Assembly: GCA_030411725.1 (NCBI GenBank)
Contig: MU839839.1
Span: forward strand, 1,054,001-1,118,000
Direction: 5' to 3'
Origin: Echria macrotheca
Taxonomy: Eukaryota > Ascomycota > Sordariomycetes > Sordariales > Schizotheciaceae
Length of the DNA: 64,000 nucleotides
The notes under the pieces are model-generated. The model was not told where the DNA came from. It was given only the letters and a program-made list of their open reading frames with translations, and made no database searches. This document shows, in pieces, positions 11,801 to 21,915 of this stretch (positions are counted from its first letter, which is position 1; each line of letters begins with the position of its first letter). The position numbers and the translations under genes were made by a program.

Positions 11801-13681
11801 TCAGTGCAAATGCACTATCTGCATCCTTCCTCGGTATTCTTCATCCATACAGCCCCTAGTGCTGTTAAAAATGCAAGCAACTTCGCCAATAAGAGTGCCA
11901 TGTCCACCAAATTCGCGCTGTGTTTGACTCCGATAATTCACGACGTCGTCCCACCATTGATCGTCCGACAAGTCGACATCGAAATGGACCTTTCGAAACC
12001 TTGGAAATTCTGCTTGCGGCACCAAAAGATCGGAGTATGACTCCAGGAAACCTCGGTTTCGGAGGGCCCGATAATACCAGTCTCCAGGCTCATCCGCAGG
12101 TGTTCTTTCCCATCGACGTACGAGTAGACGTCTATCGCTTATCAAGCTGCAGACTCCCACGACGAAGTCTCCCACGCATGCCTTGCTGGTTGCCACTATT
12201 AGGGTTCGGTTTTGGCCTGTTGCCAACCGCATCCCCTTCGTCTGGTACAGTTTGATGAGATCAGAGTATGCCTTGCGTTTAAATTTCACCACTGCCTCCC
12301 TGGGCAAGCCATTCTGCTCCCGATGACAAGCCATCGTCATGTAATGCTTCATCTCCTCCATTTTGGCGTCGTATTGTGAAATGGGAAGGAAGCTCGCAAC
12401 ATCGTCGAATGCTTCTCGGCTGTTTTCGTAAAAGCCCTCTCTATCAAGGAATGGTACAATATCTGTCTCGTCGAGGAGACGGTGGATTCTGTCAAAGGGA
12501 AAACCCACGAAGCTAAGCACGCCCGGACGAGCAACGGAAGCAAGGCCGTACCCATCTACCAGTCCCGCCTGGTTGTTCGCTATCGAGTCTCGCGCGCCAC
12601 GAGACCTCTCTGAGATGACAGTATGGACTGTTTCGATCTCTGCCGGTGCCGGAAGAGCCCAGTTGGGCACCCACGAGGGAAGATTGAACCTTCCGGTAAG
12701 TGGTGGGCATTTGGGGTCCAAATCAAATAAAACATTGCGTATTAGAGTATCGAACCCTGCTCGCTCGAAGATATAGTGAGCTGCGTCGGTGAAGACACGC
12801 TCGACGGTCATGTTGTAGTCGGTCGAGATGAACTCTTGGCACGCCATTTTATCATTGACGATGCCGAGGTTCGCATACACAAGATCGCGGGGATCTGTCG
12901 CGCAAATGCCGCGCCGGGCGGCGAGCAGCTCGTACATTGACGTTGAGAGTCTCGACGCTGGATCTTGATTGATCCTGGCCAACGGTGTCAGCTCAGAAGT
13001 GACCTGGGCAGGCATATCGTCCAGGCGCATCACACGTGCGACATGGTCCATCCCAATCACGTCACAAAACTGTGCCCATCTCATTCGACATGCTCCGCTA
13101 CCTGTCTGAACCCAAGGGTCCCGCGAGAGTACCAGTTCTTGGAACACCCAGGCCCTTGTAAACCAAGGCGCTGACAAGATTTCCATCCTCAACTCTTCGA
13201 GGTCCTTTTCCTTCATTTGATTTCTGGTTGATCGGACTGCAAGTTCCTTAATAAGCTGGGAAACACGCGGATTGGAAAACGGCAGATGGATAATCGTGTG
13301 GCTCGCCGTCGAGTAAATGGTGCCCATCAAGCCGACCTGGTGAGCTTTTTCATTGTCATTCGCCTGGTCGATGCACAATGCATCCGCCCAGATGCGATGC
13401 GGCATTCTGTCGTGTCGCATGTCCCGAAGCGCCTGGTCGAGCGAGAGAGTGATGCCGCATGCATAGCCGTCGATGTATATCTTGCGCACCCTCTCGGGGG
13501 GGCCCCAGCAGTATGATAGCGCTGTATATGGCTCCAGAAGGTTCGCCCCACACTCGGAAACGGTGGTGTGAAGTAGCGATCCCTTGAGGTCTTCTCGCGT
13601 GTTGTCTGCTGGCTCGAGAACCAGGAGGCGGATCGAGTCGCCTCCATCGAGTGGTTGATATTTGAACGCGTTGTTTTCCAT
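11801..13681 (-). CDS. HET-domain protein (heterokaryon incompatibility)
   Basis: It is a single exon of 626 aa. The open frame extends upstream to 13828 without an ATG, so I chose the first ATG, MENNAFKYQPLDGG, which matches the usual HET start shortly before the domain. The HET blocks are clear: YTALSYCWG, then SLDQALRDMRHDRMPHRIWA-ALCIDQ, then GLMGTIYSTASHTIIH, and later APWFTRAWVFQEL. HET proteins trigger regulated cell death when genetically different hyphae fuse, usually through an N-terminal HET death effector. The C-terminal 350 residues have no repeat domain I can name. The gene diverges from the membrane-protein gene at 14541 across an 860 bp spacer. Confidence 0.93.
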   Translation of the reverse strand: MENNAFKYQPLDGGDSIRLLVLEPADNTREDLKGSLLHTTVSECGANLLEPYTALSYCWGPPERVRKIYIDGYACGITLSLDQALRDMRHDRMPHRIWADALCIDQANDNEKAHQVGLMGTIYSTASHTIIHLPFSNPRVSQLIKELAVRSTRNQMKEKDLEELRMEILSAPWFTRAWVFQELVLSRDPWVQTGSGACRMRWAQFCDVIGMDHVARVMRLDDMPAQVTSELTPLARINQDPASRLSTSMYELLAARRGICATDPRDLVYANLGIVNDKMACQEFISTDYNMTVERVFTDAAHYIFERAGFDTLIRNVLFDLDPKCPPLTGRFNLPSWVPNWALPAPAEIETVHTVISERSRGARDSIANNQAGLVDGYGLASVARPGVLSFVGFPFDRIHRLLDETDIVPFLDREGFYENSREAFDDVASFLPISQYDAKMEEMKHYMTMACHREQNGLPREAVVKFKRKAYSDLIKLYQTKGMRLATGQNRTLIVATSKACVGDFVVGVCSLISDRRLLVRRWERTPADEPGDWYYRALRNRGFLESYSDLLVPQAEFPRFRKVHFDVDLSDDQWWDDVVNYRSQTQREFGGHGTLIGEVACIFNSTRGCMDEEYRGRMQIVHLH

Positions 13682-14540
13682 GCCGGGCGGTGGTTTGTGC
13701 TGGACTGGCTGTGCCCTGTCGGGAAATCTGAGTTGTTTGCGCGGGATGCGAACCTCCGTGGCAGGCTCGGAAGTCAATTCTAGGTTTGTGGGTTGGGTTG
13801 GGCCGTCAGGCTGTGGTTGCCAACCTGGTCACGGGAAATTCCATGGCTGCCTGCGCTGCACGTGCGTGAGGCCGCCTGACATCGGCTCGACCACCTGCAG
13901 TCACGCAGAGGGCTGGGGTCGCTGCATATCACGACGTTCGTTACTATGAGAGAGATATCCGGACTTCGCACACCCGAAATGTCTCGGACACAGCCTGGTA
14001 GATAAGGTAGGTATTTGACAGCTCGTTTCTAATATTCAGATGATGCAAAAGTAGTGACACGGTCCTGATGTGAAGTCCGCCTGGGTTGGTTTTGGCCGAA
14101 GAGCCAGATCTTCTTTTCCTGGTCAACCCAGCCACAAGGAAACCGCCTGACTGCGATTGGGTATAATACATGCATGCCCACCCAGCCGTCGGGACGCCCG
14201 GCCAATACCGAACTTGAGTCATTGGTCGCGGAAGGCCTGGCGGTGAGCGGTGGGCGACTTGACAAGCACAATGATACCGACGCCCCCTCGATACTTGTGG
14301 CGTTCAAGCTGAAAATGATGCACAAATGGACATGCCTAACTCTAAATGTCTTAGGCTGCATTTTCGCTGCCATTTTCAGCCATCCCCATTTTCTCCTGTT
14401 TTATTCTGTTCTCCGACCAGCTGAGTCTCATGGTCGTTATCTTCCGAGCATCACATCTTTATGACCGGGTTAGCAACCCCCAAGACGCTATTCCTTAACT
14501 TGATGCGCTCGTCGTCCTTCTCTCTTTGGCCTATTCGCCG
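13682..14540. promoter_or_regulatory. Divergent promoter region of the HET and membrane-protein genes
   Basis: The 860 bp between divergent starts holds only short random frames. It would contain both promoters; no specific site could be assigned. Confidence 0.4.
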
Positions 14541-16663
14541 ATGGCATCTTACACGGTCTATACTGGGATATGGAGGAACTGGAATAGTATGATACCGCAC
14601 TCTGCTCCATAAGGTATAACCAGAAGCTAAACCTCTAAGCAGACAATTCCGGAAATGGGAGTCTTGTGCTCACTGTGAATGCTGAAGGCGGGCGATACCT
14701 CTTAGCGTTCCTTGCCCTGTTTGTAAGGACGGCAATGAGCCACCTCTGGGGGATAACGAGCTTCTTTATACATCAATCTCGGTCGACGAATGTGCGTCGG
14801 AGCGGTTTCTACCATCAAACCCAGGCACTTCTGCGCAACGCCGAGAGCAGCGCGTCCATGTTGTGGACTCTGCTCAAAATAATACAGCGGTGGCGGTCAA
14901 AGGAGGTGGGTGCGATCCGGGGTTCCCTGGCGTTGATGGCATCGGCCGTCTCGCATTTGGCCCTCCTCACTGCAGCAACCATTCTCTCCTCCCAGGTTCT
15001 CTCGGCCGGCGACGAAGTCCAGGTCCGCGGAGACCAGTGCGGCTGGATGACTTTCAATGGAACTCAGGACGACTCATCCCTACAGCTGGACTTTTCCATT
15101 GCCTCGGGCATGGTGGCGACATGGACAGCTGATCAAGTCCAGAAATACGCAAACGCATGCTACAACAACGCGACCAGTCTTGCCGACTCGGCAACGTGCA
15201 AGTTTTACACGCGGAACTCCCTGCCGTTAGCTGTAGACGGCGAGGTTCCGTGTCCGTTCTCGAGTCGTATCTGTGGCACGCAAAAGGCGATGCATGTCGA
15301 CACGGGCTATATCGACTCGCAACGCGATTTGGGAATTAATACGCCGCCTGAATCCGCCATTCGATTCAGAAAGACTCTCACCTGCGCCCCCATTCTCGCC
15401 GAGGAGCGATTCTCCAGCGGAAACTGGTCAACCAATGCTCCTGCCAACTTTTCCACCATACCCGGAGACCGTTATTGGTACTACTATCTTGGGCCATCAC
15501 AGAACGGGAATTTTACTTGGGTTATGAATGAGTTCTCGCTCCAGAGCTGGACTGCGCCGCCTTATGGTCTCGGGTAAGAATGGACTCTCCCTCTTTGCTA
15601 ATGGCAATCATGATTTCGCCAGCTTATGATTTCACCTAGGTGTTCCCTTTTCAACCAAGTTGGTCCCAGCGGGTTTCAGCCCATTCCAGATCTTCAGGTC
15701 AATAACAGCGATCTCACGCTTTTATTCCTCACGAATACGGCCGTTTACCCTCAGAAGGTGGACGACCCGTGGTACAATGCCACGGGCTCGGAGCAATTGG
15801 AAGACGGCCAGACAATATTTTTCTCCAATCGAGTTCTCTCTACCATGGCTTGCATGGAGCAGTACCAGTTCTGCAACGCTACCGCCTGTGCCGCTCTCAA
15901 TGGCCTTAACGCATACCTGACCAACAACAGTGGTATTTTGCAACCGGGAACCCCGGAGCTGAATCTCAACGACGTACAAAAGGGAGTTCTCAACTTGGTA
16001 TGGAGTGCGGCCCAGGGCACCACAATTTTCGAAGGCGTCGGGACGCTGGGAACTAAGCTTCTCGTTGCCCAACAATATCTTATCAACGTGGATGGCTCGA
16101 ATCGGGTATCGGCGCCGCTCCCGTCGACACTCTGGCAGGATGAGGTCCGGAACATGGCAAACCTGATGCTGGCTGGCCTACAACGGATTGTGCTTGACTT
16201 TGTTTCCCCGCCCGACATACCTGTCACGACGGTGCTTCGCGGCACCGTCAGCGCACGCGATTACATCACCGATGCGGGCCCGGAATTTCAGGAAACTAAA
16301 GCCATCTGCAACAGCGTGCGTATCCGGGATGGGACTGCATACTACAACTTTAGTGTGGCCGGCCTCTGCGTCATCCTGTCTGTCGGCTCGGCAGTGATGC
16401 TGATCAACACGTTCTGCGTGCCCAACGTCGTCTTCTGGATCCGCAGGCGCATTCTCAAAGAAGAAACCCACTCCCGGTGCGCCAAGCAGGCATGGCTGGA
16501 GAGCCACTGGCTCTATCTCCTACGGGCAGTGTCGGAAAGGGGCAAAAATGGGGGCGTAAGGTGGGATGTCGAAAAGGACGGGGGAATCCCCGTAACCAGG
16601 GGGAATACCATCGGATTCCGGGGGACGGATATGTGGGGACCTCTACCAGAGAAATGCGTTTAA
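14541..16663 (+). CDS. Large fungal multi-span membrane protein with Cys-rich ectodomain
   Basis: The exons are 14541-14586, 14643-15573 and 15640-16663 (666 aa). The first exon is only 46 nt (MASYTVYTGIWRNWN) but fits the usual TVYTGxWxNW start of this fungal family and is joined by GTATGA...GCAG. Hydrophobic helices occur early (LLAFLALFV, then LALMASAVSHLALLTAATI) and near the C-terminus (GLCVILSVGSAVMLINTF). Between them lies a 400-residue probably extracellular part with many Asn-X-Ser/Thr sites and paired cysteines (CKFYT, CPFSSRIC, CMEQYQFCNATAC). Members are often misannotated as cytochrome P450, but no P450 motif is present. The role is unknown. It is flanked by two HET genes, a common arrangement in accessory regions. 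Confidence 0.82.
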
Positions 16664-16854
16664 TAGTGCACCCATCATCTATTTTGTCGTATATAAGGGA
16701 GTATCTAAGGTGTGGAAGGAAGGAGGTCTTTTTTTCTGCACAACATTTAGAGCCAAATTCTGAGTGAATTTTGATAGGTACTTATCAGACTCGCCACCAG
16801 AGGAGATTCTAACTTGACAGATCTTTCCAGGTTGTTCGACAATCGACATAGGAT

Positions 16855-19074
16855 CTACCCAACATACACCGTTTGAAACTTCTCACGAGCCCAAGACGGT
16901 AGCCGCGAGCTATCTGTCTCCGCCAACAAAGCGGTCAGGTTTTTCCCGCGGAAAAAGAACCTCGCCAGTCCAATGCGCTCATACACCGGCTTCCCATCGA
17001 CCTCCCGCGAGGTCTGCGCAAGGATAAGCGTCGGCATGTCGGCCTGCTCGGTGTTGACGGTTTGGTGGTCCCAATACAACGGCATTGCCAACAGCTTGCT
17101 ACCCTCTCCAATCTCTCGGAGGCCCCGCGCCAACGCCGCGCCGTGGTCGTGGTGATATTGGAACCAAACGTCTCTCTCGAAGAAGCCTGAGTACCATGGC
17201 GGCAGCACACTGAACTCAAGCTCTGTTTTGCCTGACTCCTCGGCCACGAGTAGGCTCACCTTGAAGGTCCAGCCCGTGAGGGCGAGAAAAGGGATATCCA
17301 GCTGGCCGCCTGATGCATCCCAGGGCAGATGGTCGAGCTCCTGCCATGTCACTGGTCTTATGGAATCTGCCTGCGTCTCCTCAGCCTCAGACATTGCCAT
17401 CACTCCCACCTGGACTGATGGAAGCGCCGTTAACCCTTGGATGACCATCGAACTCCCATGATTCGCCCGCTGATAGCCAAGCCCGGAATATCCACTCCTC
17501 TTCTGCCAGCCGGCCCACGTCCAGGTGGGGAATGGCTCGCGCCGCTTGACGTTCGAAGACCACCCAAACTTCCATGCGAGCGCGAGGAGCGCGGCATGGC
17601 ACATGGGATAGTTGGGCGGACCGAGAAGCAGCTCGGCCGTCTTGCCCGCCGTTACATACAACGGCAGCCCGCTCAGCACTCGAATGGTCCTGCACGTCGC
17701 ATTGAAGCGGGAAAAGATGCCCTTCACGGCCCTGATGGCATCGTCCGGCCGTGTCAGCTCCCGCGAGAGAAAACACATGATGTGGAAATCAACCGAGTGC
17801 GTCGTCTTCTGGTACTGGAACCACTGCAGCACATCGAAAGTCCTGGCCTGGCGGAATTGTCTCCCGGTATCCTGATCCAAAGGAACCCGCGGCTCGTAGT
17901 GTAGTATGTCCAGCGGGATATCCAGACCCTCCCACACGTCCATGTCTTCGCACTGAAAACACACCTGGTTCTCAGTGAACATGAGTCTCCTCCGCGACAG
18001 CACACCCTCCTGGTACGTCCATCCCCGTTCGAACCAGTTCGCCTCGGCCCGGCTAAGCGAGAACGATTCTTTGGGCATGTCCACCAGCGTGTACTTTCCT
18101 ATCGTGACCAATCTGGGTGGTGCCTCACGCGGTGTTACGCTCACGCCGGGAATGCCGTAGTCGGCGTGTGTCCCGGCGGACGCAACGATGGTCAGGTCGG
18201 CGCCGCGGTAGATCTCGTCCATGCGCCCGATCTGCCGCGCTTCTTCGGCTTCGTCGTCGTGCGGAATGCAGTACTGGTCCACCCAGAGATAACGGAAGCC
18301 GAGCTCGCGCGCGACCGTGATGGCGTCTTGGATTGTTCTGGGGAGGACGGGAGGCAGAACTAAATGGACAAAATCAGTCCCGCTGACATGCACCGGCCCG
18401 TCGGTTCTCGTCTGCTGTCCCCAGACATAGCTCAGCGCTGCATACCCGCCCATCTCGGTTGCAGAGTAGGGCACAACCATCACCGGGTCAGCCTCGCAGT
18501 CCACCATCCGCAGAGACTTCAACGTGGCCTGCCCGCTATCGCTGCACTCTTTCCCATGATGCTGCCGACAGAACCCAAGCCACTCCCGGATGAGACCATA
18601 CGGCACCCGTCGCTCTGGCACGCGAAACCCGATAGGCGGCCACTGGGCCCTCGGGGCGCGGCAGAGCTGGATCCGATCCTCGGGGAAGACATGCCATTTC
18701 CCAACCGTCAGGACAAAATACGGCCGGAGGTATCCGGTCTCGCACGTGATGAAATGGAAGGCAGTACCCCAGGGTGATCCCAAATTGTGGTACTCGTTGT
18801 TCTTGAGGAAGACTGTCACGGGGTCGTTGTCGGGATGTCGGGGCTCGGCGGCGTCGGGCGGTGACATGTCGTCGAAAAAGGCGAGGAAGAAGCGGCAGAG
18901 TTTGCATGTTTGGGCGGAGGCGGCGAGTTGCGAGTACGGCTGCGGCCCGAGGGTCCAGAGGCTTGTCACTTCGTTTTGGTCCCAAGAGCGGTAATCGAAG
19001 GGATAATCGCCACGGGTGGCGGTGTCGAGGTCGATTTTACGGCATGTTTCGCAGAGCTCCTCGTCGCGGTTCAT
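16855..19074 (-). CDS. HET-domain protein with N-terminal Cys motif
   Basis: It is a single exon of 739 aa starting MNRDEELCETCRKIDL. The N-terminal 190 residues carry paired cysteines (CETC, CKLCRF) typical of long HET proteins, possibly metal binding. The HET domain follows: YAALSYVWGQQ, PRTIQDAITVARELGFRYLW-VDQYCI, RQIGRMDEIYRGADLTIVAS and FERGWTYQEGVLSRRRL with FTENQVCFQCE. Downstream lies the conserved PFPTWTWAGW motif that often follows HET domains. It is predicted to act in non-self recognition and cell death after hyphal fusion. It converges with the membrane-protein gene (190 bp between 3' ends). A copy of the dispersed repeat lies about 220 bp upstream of its start. Confidence 0.93.
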   Translation of the reverse strand: MNRDEELCETCRKIDLDTATRGDYPFDYRSWDQNEVTSLWTLGPQPYSQLAASAQTCKLCRFFLAFFDDMSPPDAAEPRHPDNDPVTVFLKNNEYHNLGSPWGTAFHFITCETGYLRPYFVLTVGKWHVFPEDRIQLCRAPRAQWPPIGFRVPERRVPYGLIREWLGFCRQHHGKECSDSGQATLKSLRMVDCEADPVMVVPYSATEMGGYAALSYVWGQQTRTDGPVHVSGTDFVHLVLPPVLPRTIQDAITVARELGFRYLWVDQYCIPHDDEAEEARQIGRMDEIYRGADLTIVASAGTHADYGIPGVSVTPREAPPRLVTIGKYTLVDMPKESFSLSRAEANWFERGWTYQEGVLSRRRLMFTENQVCFQCEDMDVWEGLDIPLDILHYEPRVPLDQDTGRQFRQARTFDVLQWFQYQKTTHSVDFHIMCFLSRELTRPDDAIRAVKGIFSRFNATCRTIRVLSGLPLYVTAGKTAELLLGPPNYPMCHAALLALAWKFGWSSNVKRREPFPTWTWAGWQKRSGYSGLGYQRANHGSSMVIQGLTALPSVQVGVMAMSEAEETQADSIRPVTWQELDHLPWDASGGQLDIPFLALTGWTFKVSLLVAEESGKTELEFSVLPPWYSGFFERDVWFQYHHDHGAALARGLREIGEGSKLLAMPLYWDHQTVNTEQADMPTLILAQTSREVDGKPVYERIGLARFFFRGKNLTALLAETDSSRLPSWAREKFQTVYVG

Positions 19075-20094
19075 CTCGGGACCGCCAGGTTTGAAGTTTG
19101 AGATAACTTGGTTTCGCAGTCTGTTGGATCCATCTCGTCTTTGCTCCGCGTGACAGGCATTGCCCAGCTGTCAACTGAGGTACAGTTCATAGTCAGGAAC
19201 TGGAACGAGGAAGTTTGGGCGTCCAATTAAAAACCTTTTGCATTGCCTTTGCCATCGGAAGGCGCCGATCCAATAGGGGGCTGTGAATCGAGAGTCAGGT
19301 TCTCCGAAAATGAGGGCTGAACCTCAAACACGCAGGGGGCGCTTGTTGGGACTTCGTCCGGACGACATGTTTGTAGTTGAGAGACTGGTGCTAAAGTTGC
19401 TTGTTTTTGTGAAGAGAGGATGAGCCCTGAGGACTGGCTAAATACAGGTGCTTGTGGTCCTTGCGCTCCTGCTATCCTGAGGGGGTGCTCCTTCCCAGCG
19501 TAACATAATGCACATCCCATGAACAGGTGAAGTAAAGACAGCCCTAGACTGTAGCCATATATAAATATGTTTTCATAACCCGGAGGTAATCGTTTAACTT
19601 TATCACAGATCACGGTATTATGTGGACAAGGGGCAGTGCGACATGACCCAACCTGTGAATGATCACAATTGACGAGCTTCATCGGATGATTCAACCAGAT
19701 GTGGAGATCCTTCACCATAACCGTGCAATACAAAATCTAACAGCTGTAACGCGTCAACAAACCTCGGGCCGGAATGTGTCGATGACATTGGACGGCTGAG
19801 TGCATCACCCGTCGTCTGAATCTCACAGAGGATCACGAACAACACAAACGAGACCTACATGATCAGTTAAATCCTAACTTCTCGGTTCACGTGTTTCCAG
19901 TACAAGTTCATCTCACTACTTGTAAGTGACCTGATGTTTTGAAACCGTGAATGCGGTACCTTTTTTCGCAGCAAAGAAAGATACAAAAGGGGGCAGCCCC
20001 CTCTCCTGTCTCTCCTCTGTTGGCCACAGAACATCCTCCTTCAGCCTACCCAAGAGCATACTCCCGACGTCCCGACTCACCACAGATAATCAAC
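19075..20094. promoter_or_regulatory. Divergent spacer upstream of HET and Tyr-rich protein genes
   Basis: It contains one minus-strand copy of the dispersed repeat (see separate entry) and otherwise no supported gene. The open frame on the minus strand at 19227-19733 runs through the repeat and is not considered coding. Confidence 0.45.
19290..19505 (-). repeat. Dispersed HET-associated repeat, copy 2
   Basis: Read on the minus strand from 19505 it starts TGTTACGC, then GGGAAGGAGCACCCC, CCTGTATTTAGCCAG, CTCATCCTCTCTTC and ACAAGCA. This is the same order as copies 1, 3, 4 and 5. The far end near 19290-19310 is approximate, set where the resemblance to copy 4 fades. Confidence 0.6.
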
Positions 20095-20839
20095 ATGTCG
20101 AAGAAAGGTTCTACAAGCAAGTCGACAGGAGGCGGACGTGGTACCTCCTCCCATGCCCCCGCAGCTGCCCAAACTCCGCCCCAAACGTCCTCTGACTTCG
20201 AGTCCACACATGTAGGCTAACTGCCCGGAATTCTTTGACGCTGACTCCTCTGATTCACTGACATCCCCAACCACCTGTCAGGCTTCAAACACCACGTCCC
20301 GGGATTGGTGCCATGGGCTGAGTGACCAAATGTCAAGCAGCCAAGCCTATTCATTCGACGACTCGAGATCTGGCTACGGAACCCAGCCACAGTCGTCCCA
20401 GTACACAACGTATCCCGCGGCCACTACTCCCCAGTACACAACGTATCCCGCGGCCACTACTCCGCCTGAGCAGTCCTATGGCACCGCCCGTCAATCCTAT
20501 GACACTGAAGCTTACTGGGACCCGCACTGGGTCTACAAGTATGGCCACATGCAAGAACCATTGACGGCCCCCCCTGGCACAACTTGGGGCACCAGTGCAA
20601 CGAGCTATGGCACAAGCACACAGGGGCAGGGGTACAACACTACTTCCACCTCATATCCGGCCTCGCAAGCTCTGCCGCCCACAACCCGTCCCGCCAACTG
20701 GAGCCCCGCCACCCAGGAGCAGCCTTACGGAACGTGGTCCTCGTCATCTACATTGCAAGGGAGCCAGGAACGGGAGCCCGCCCAACCGCAGCCGTCGAGC
20801 TCACAGGGTTCAGGATCGAATCGCAGACGGCGTAACTAG
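20095..20839 (+). CDS. Low-complexity Tyr/Ser/Gln/Thr-rich (prion-like) protein
   Basis: Two exons, 20095-20211 and 20282-20839, encode 224 aa. The intron (GTAGGC...TCAG, 70 nt) joins ESTH to ASNTTSRDW in frame, which favours the ATG at 20095 over the internal ATG at 20330. After a conserved-looking block (CHGLSDQMSSSQAYSFDDS) the rest is built from YGT, SYGT, QYTTYP and QSY units with many Gln, Ser and Thr and few charges, resembling FUS/EWS-type prion-like regions. The segment QYTTYPAATTP occurs twice in tandem at the DNA level. The C-terminus is basic (GSNRRRRN). No globular domain was recognised. Liquid-like assembly or RNA-related roles are possible but speculative. Confidence 0.72.
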
Positions 20840-21915
20840 CCAGGGGTAAATGGCGCCGAGGGGTAGGTAAGAAGGGCAGACTAGAGATGACTGTGGCTGA
20901 CTTTGGATTTATTAGAGACAGCACACCTTGAGTAGGTCTCTAACTACCTATATACACGGAGTTCGAATCGGATCGGAAGGAGACAACTCGAAATCAGCAA
21001 ATAAGAGACCGGATAGGGAACAAGGGAAGAGTGGACAAACGAAGAATCATCGAACCGGAGCCGAGAAAAGAGTCGGGAGGTGGTGGACGGGAGTTAGCGG
21101 CTGGTCGGCAAACCACTCAAGGCAATAACCGTATCACACACCGTACCTATACAGGGGGCTGGATTACTCCCAGATAACATACCTCCTAGCTAGGAAGGAA
21201 GCTACCTAGACAGCGACAACTATAGAAATGAGCGACAAGCACTCATTAGACTTAGCATACGGATGTTAACTCACACTACTGACCTTATTGAAGAGAGAAG
21301 AATCTACCATAGCGTATAGGTCTATGTGGAAGCGAGAGGCTACCCAGAGAGTATAAAGTTCTGCGCACAAGCAAGAGAGGAACATATCCGGACAGCGTTC
21401 CTTGCAAGTGGAATCATACTTCTCCAAGACCTGAAAAGCTTCCTCCCTTCCTCCCATCGAGGTACTTACCTTAATCAGTTGTGTTATCTTCAGCATCAAG
21501 CCGTCTACTACCGCGAAACCAAATTCTCCATCGGACCGACGAAGGGAGGAGAGCCGCCGATGAAAATAGCATCTCCTCCATGGTGAAGGACCGCCGTCTC
21601 TCGGAACTATTCGTCCTGCGGATACTCCAAGAAGGGACTTGAACGCAAGGAGCATGGCGGGATAGCCTGGGACAGCTAGGTAGGTACCTATGGAAGCAAT
21701 CATTCCGATACCTACACCAACCAACAAGTCCGCTCGTCACCCCGAGTCTGGTACCATGCGATAGCAGGAGCAGGCACATTTCAACGACATAGCCTCAGAG
21801 ACCACCTTGGTAACAAATATCGCTATGCAATGCTCTAGCTTTCCAAAACAAAACGCTATTCATATAAGGGTATCAATGCAATCCCAATCTCCCAGACCCA
21901 ATCTTCTCCCGTCTC
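20840..21915. other. Intergenic stretch with palindromic CTAGGTA-type motifs
   Basis: TACCTA/TAGGTA-type words occur at about 21187-21210 and 21678-21695. An open frame on the minus strand (21266-21727) has no ATG at its start, contains this intergenic motif and shows no domain, so it is not called. No RNA gene was seen. Confidence 0.45.

Noticed and set aside
13682..13777. N-terminal extension of the HET protein at 11801
   Set aside because: The open frame upstream of 13681 has no ATG, and the segment (TTG start) does not resemble HET N-termini.
14666..15573. Start of the membrane protein at 14666
   Set aside because: That codon is GTG; a 46 nt exon at 14541 with ATG and family-typical sequence joins in frame through a good intron.
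21266..21727. 153-codon minus-strand frame
   Set aside because: No ATG at the start, no domain, and it contains the intergenic TAGGTACCTA motif.
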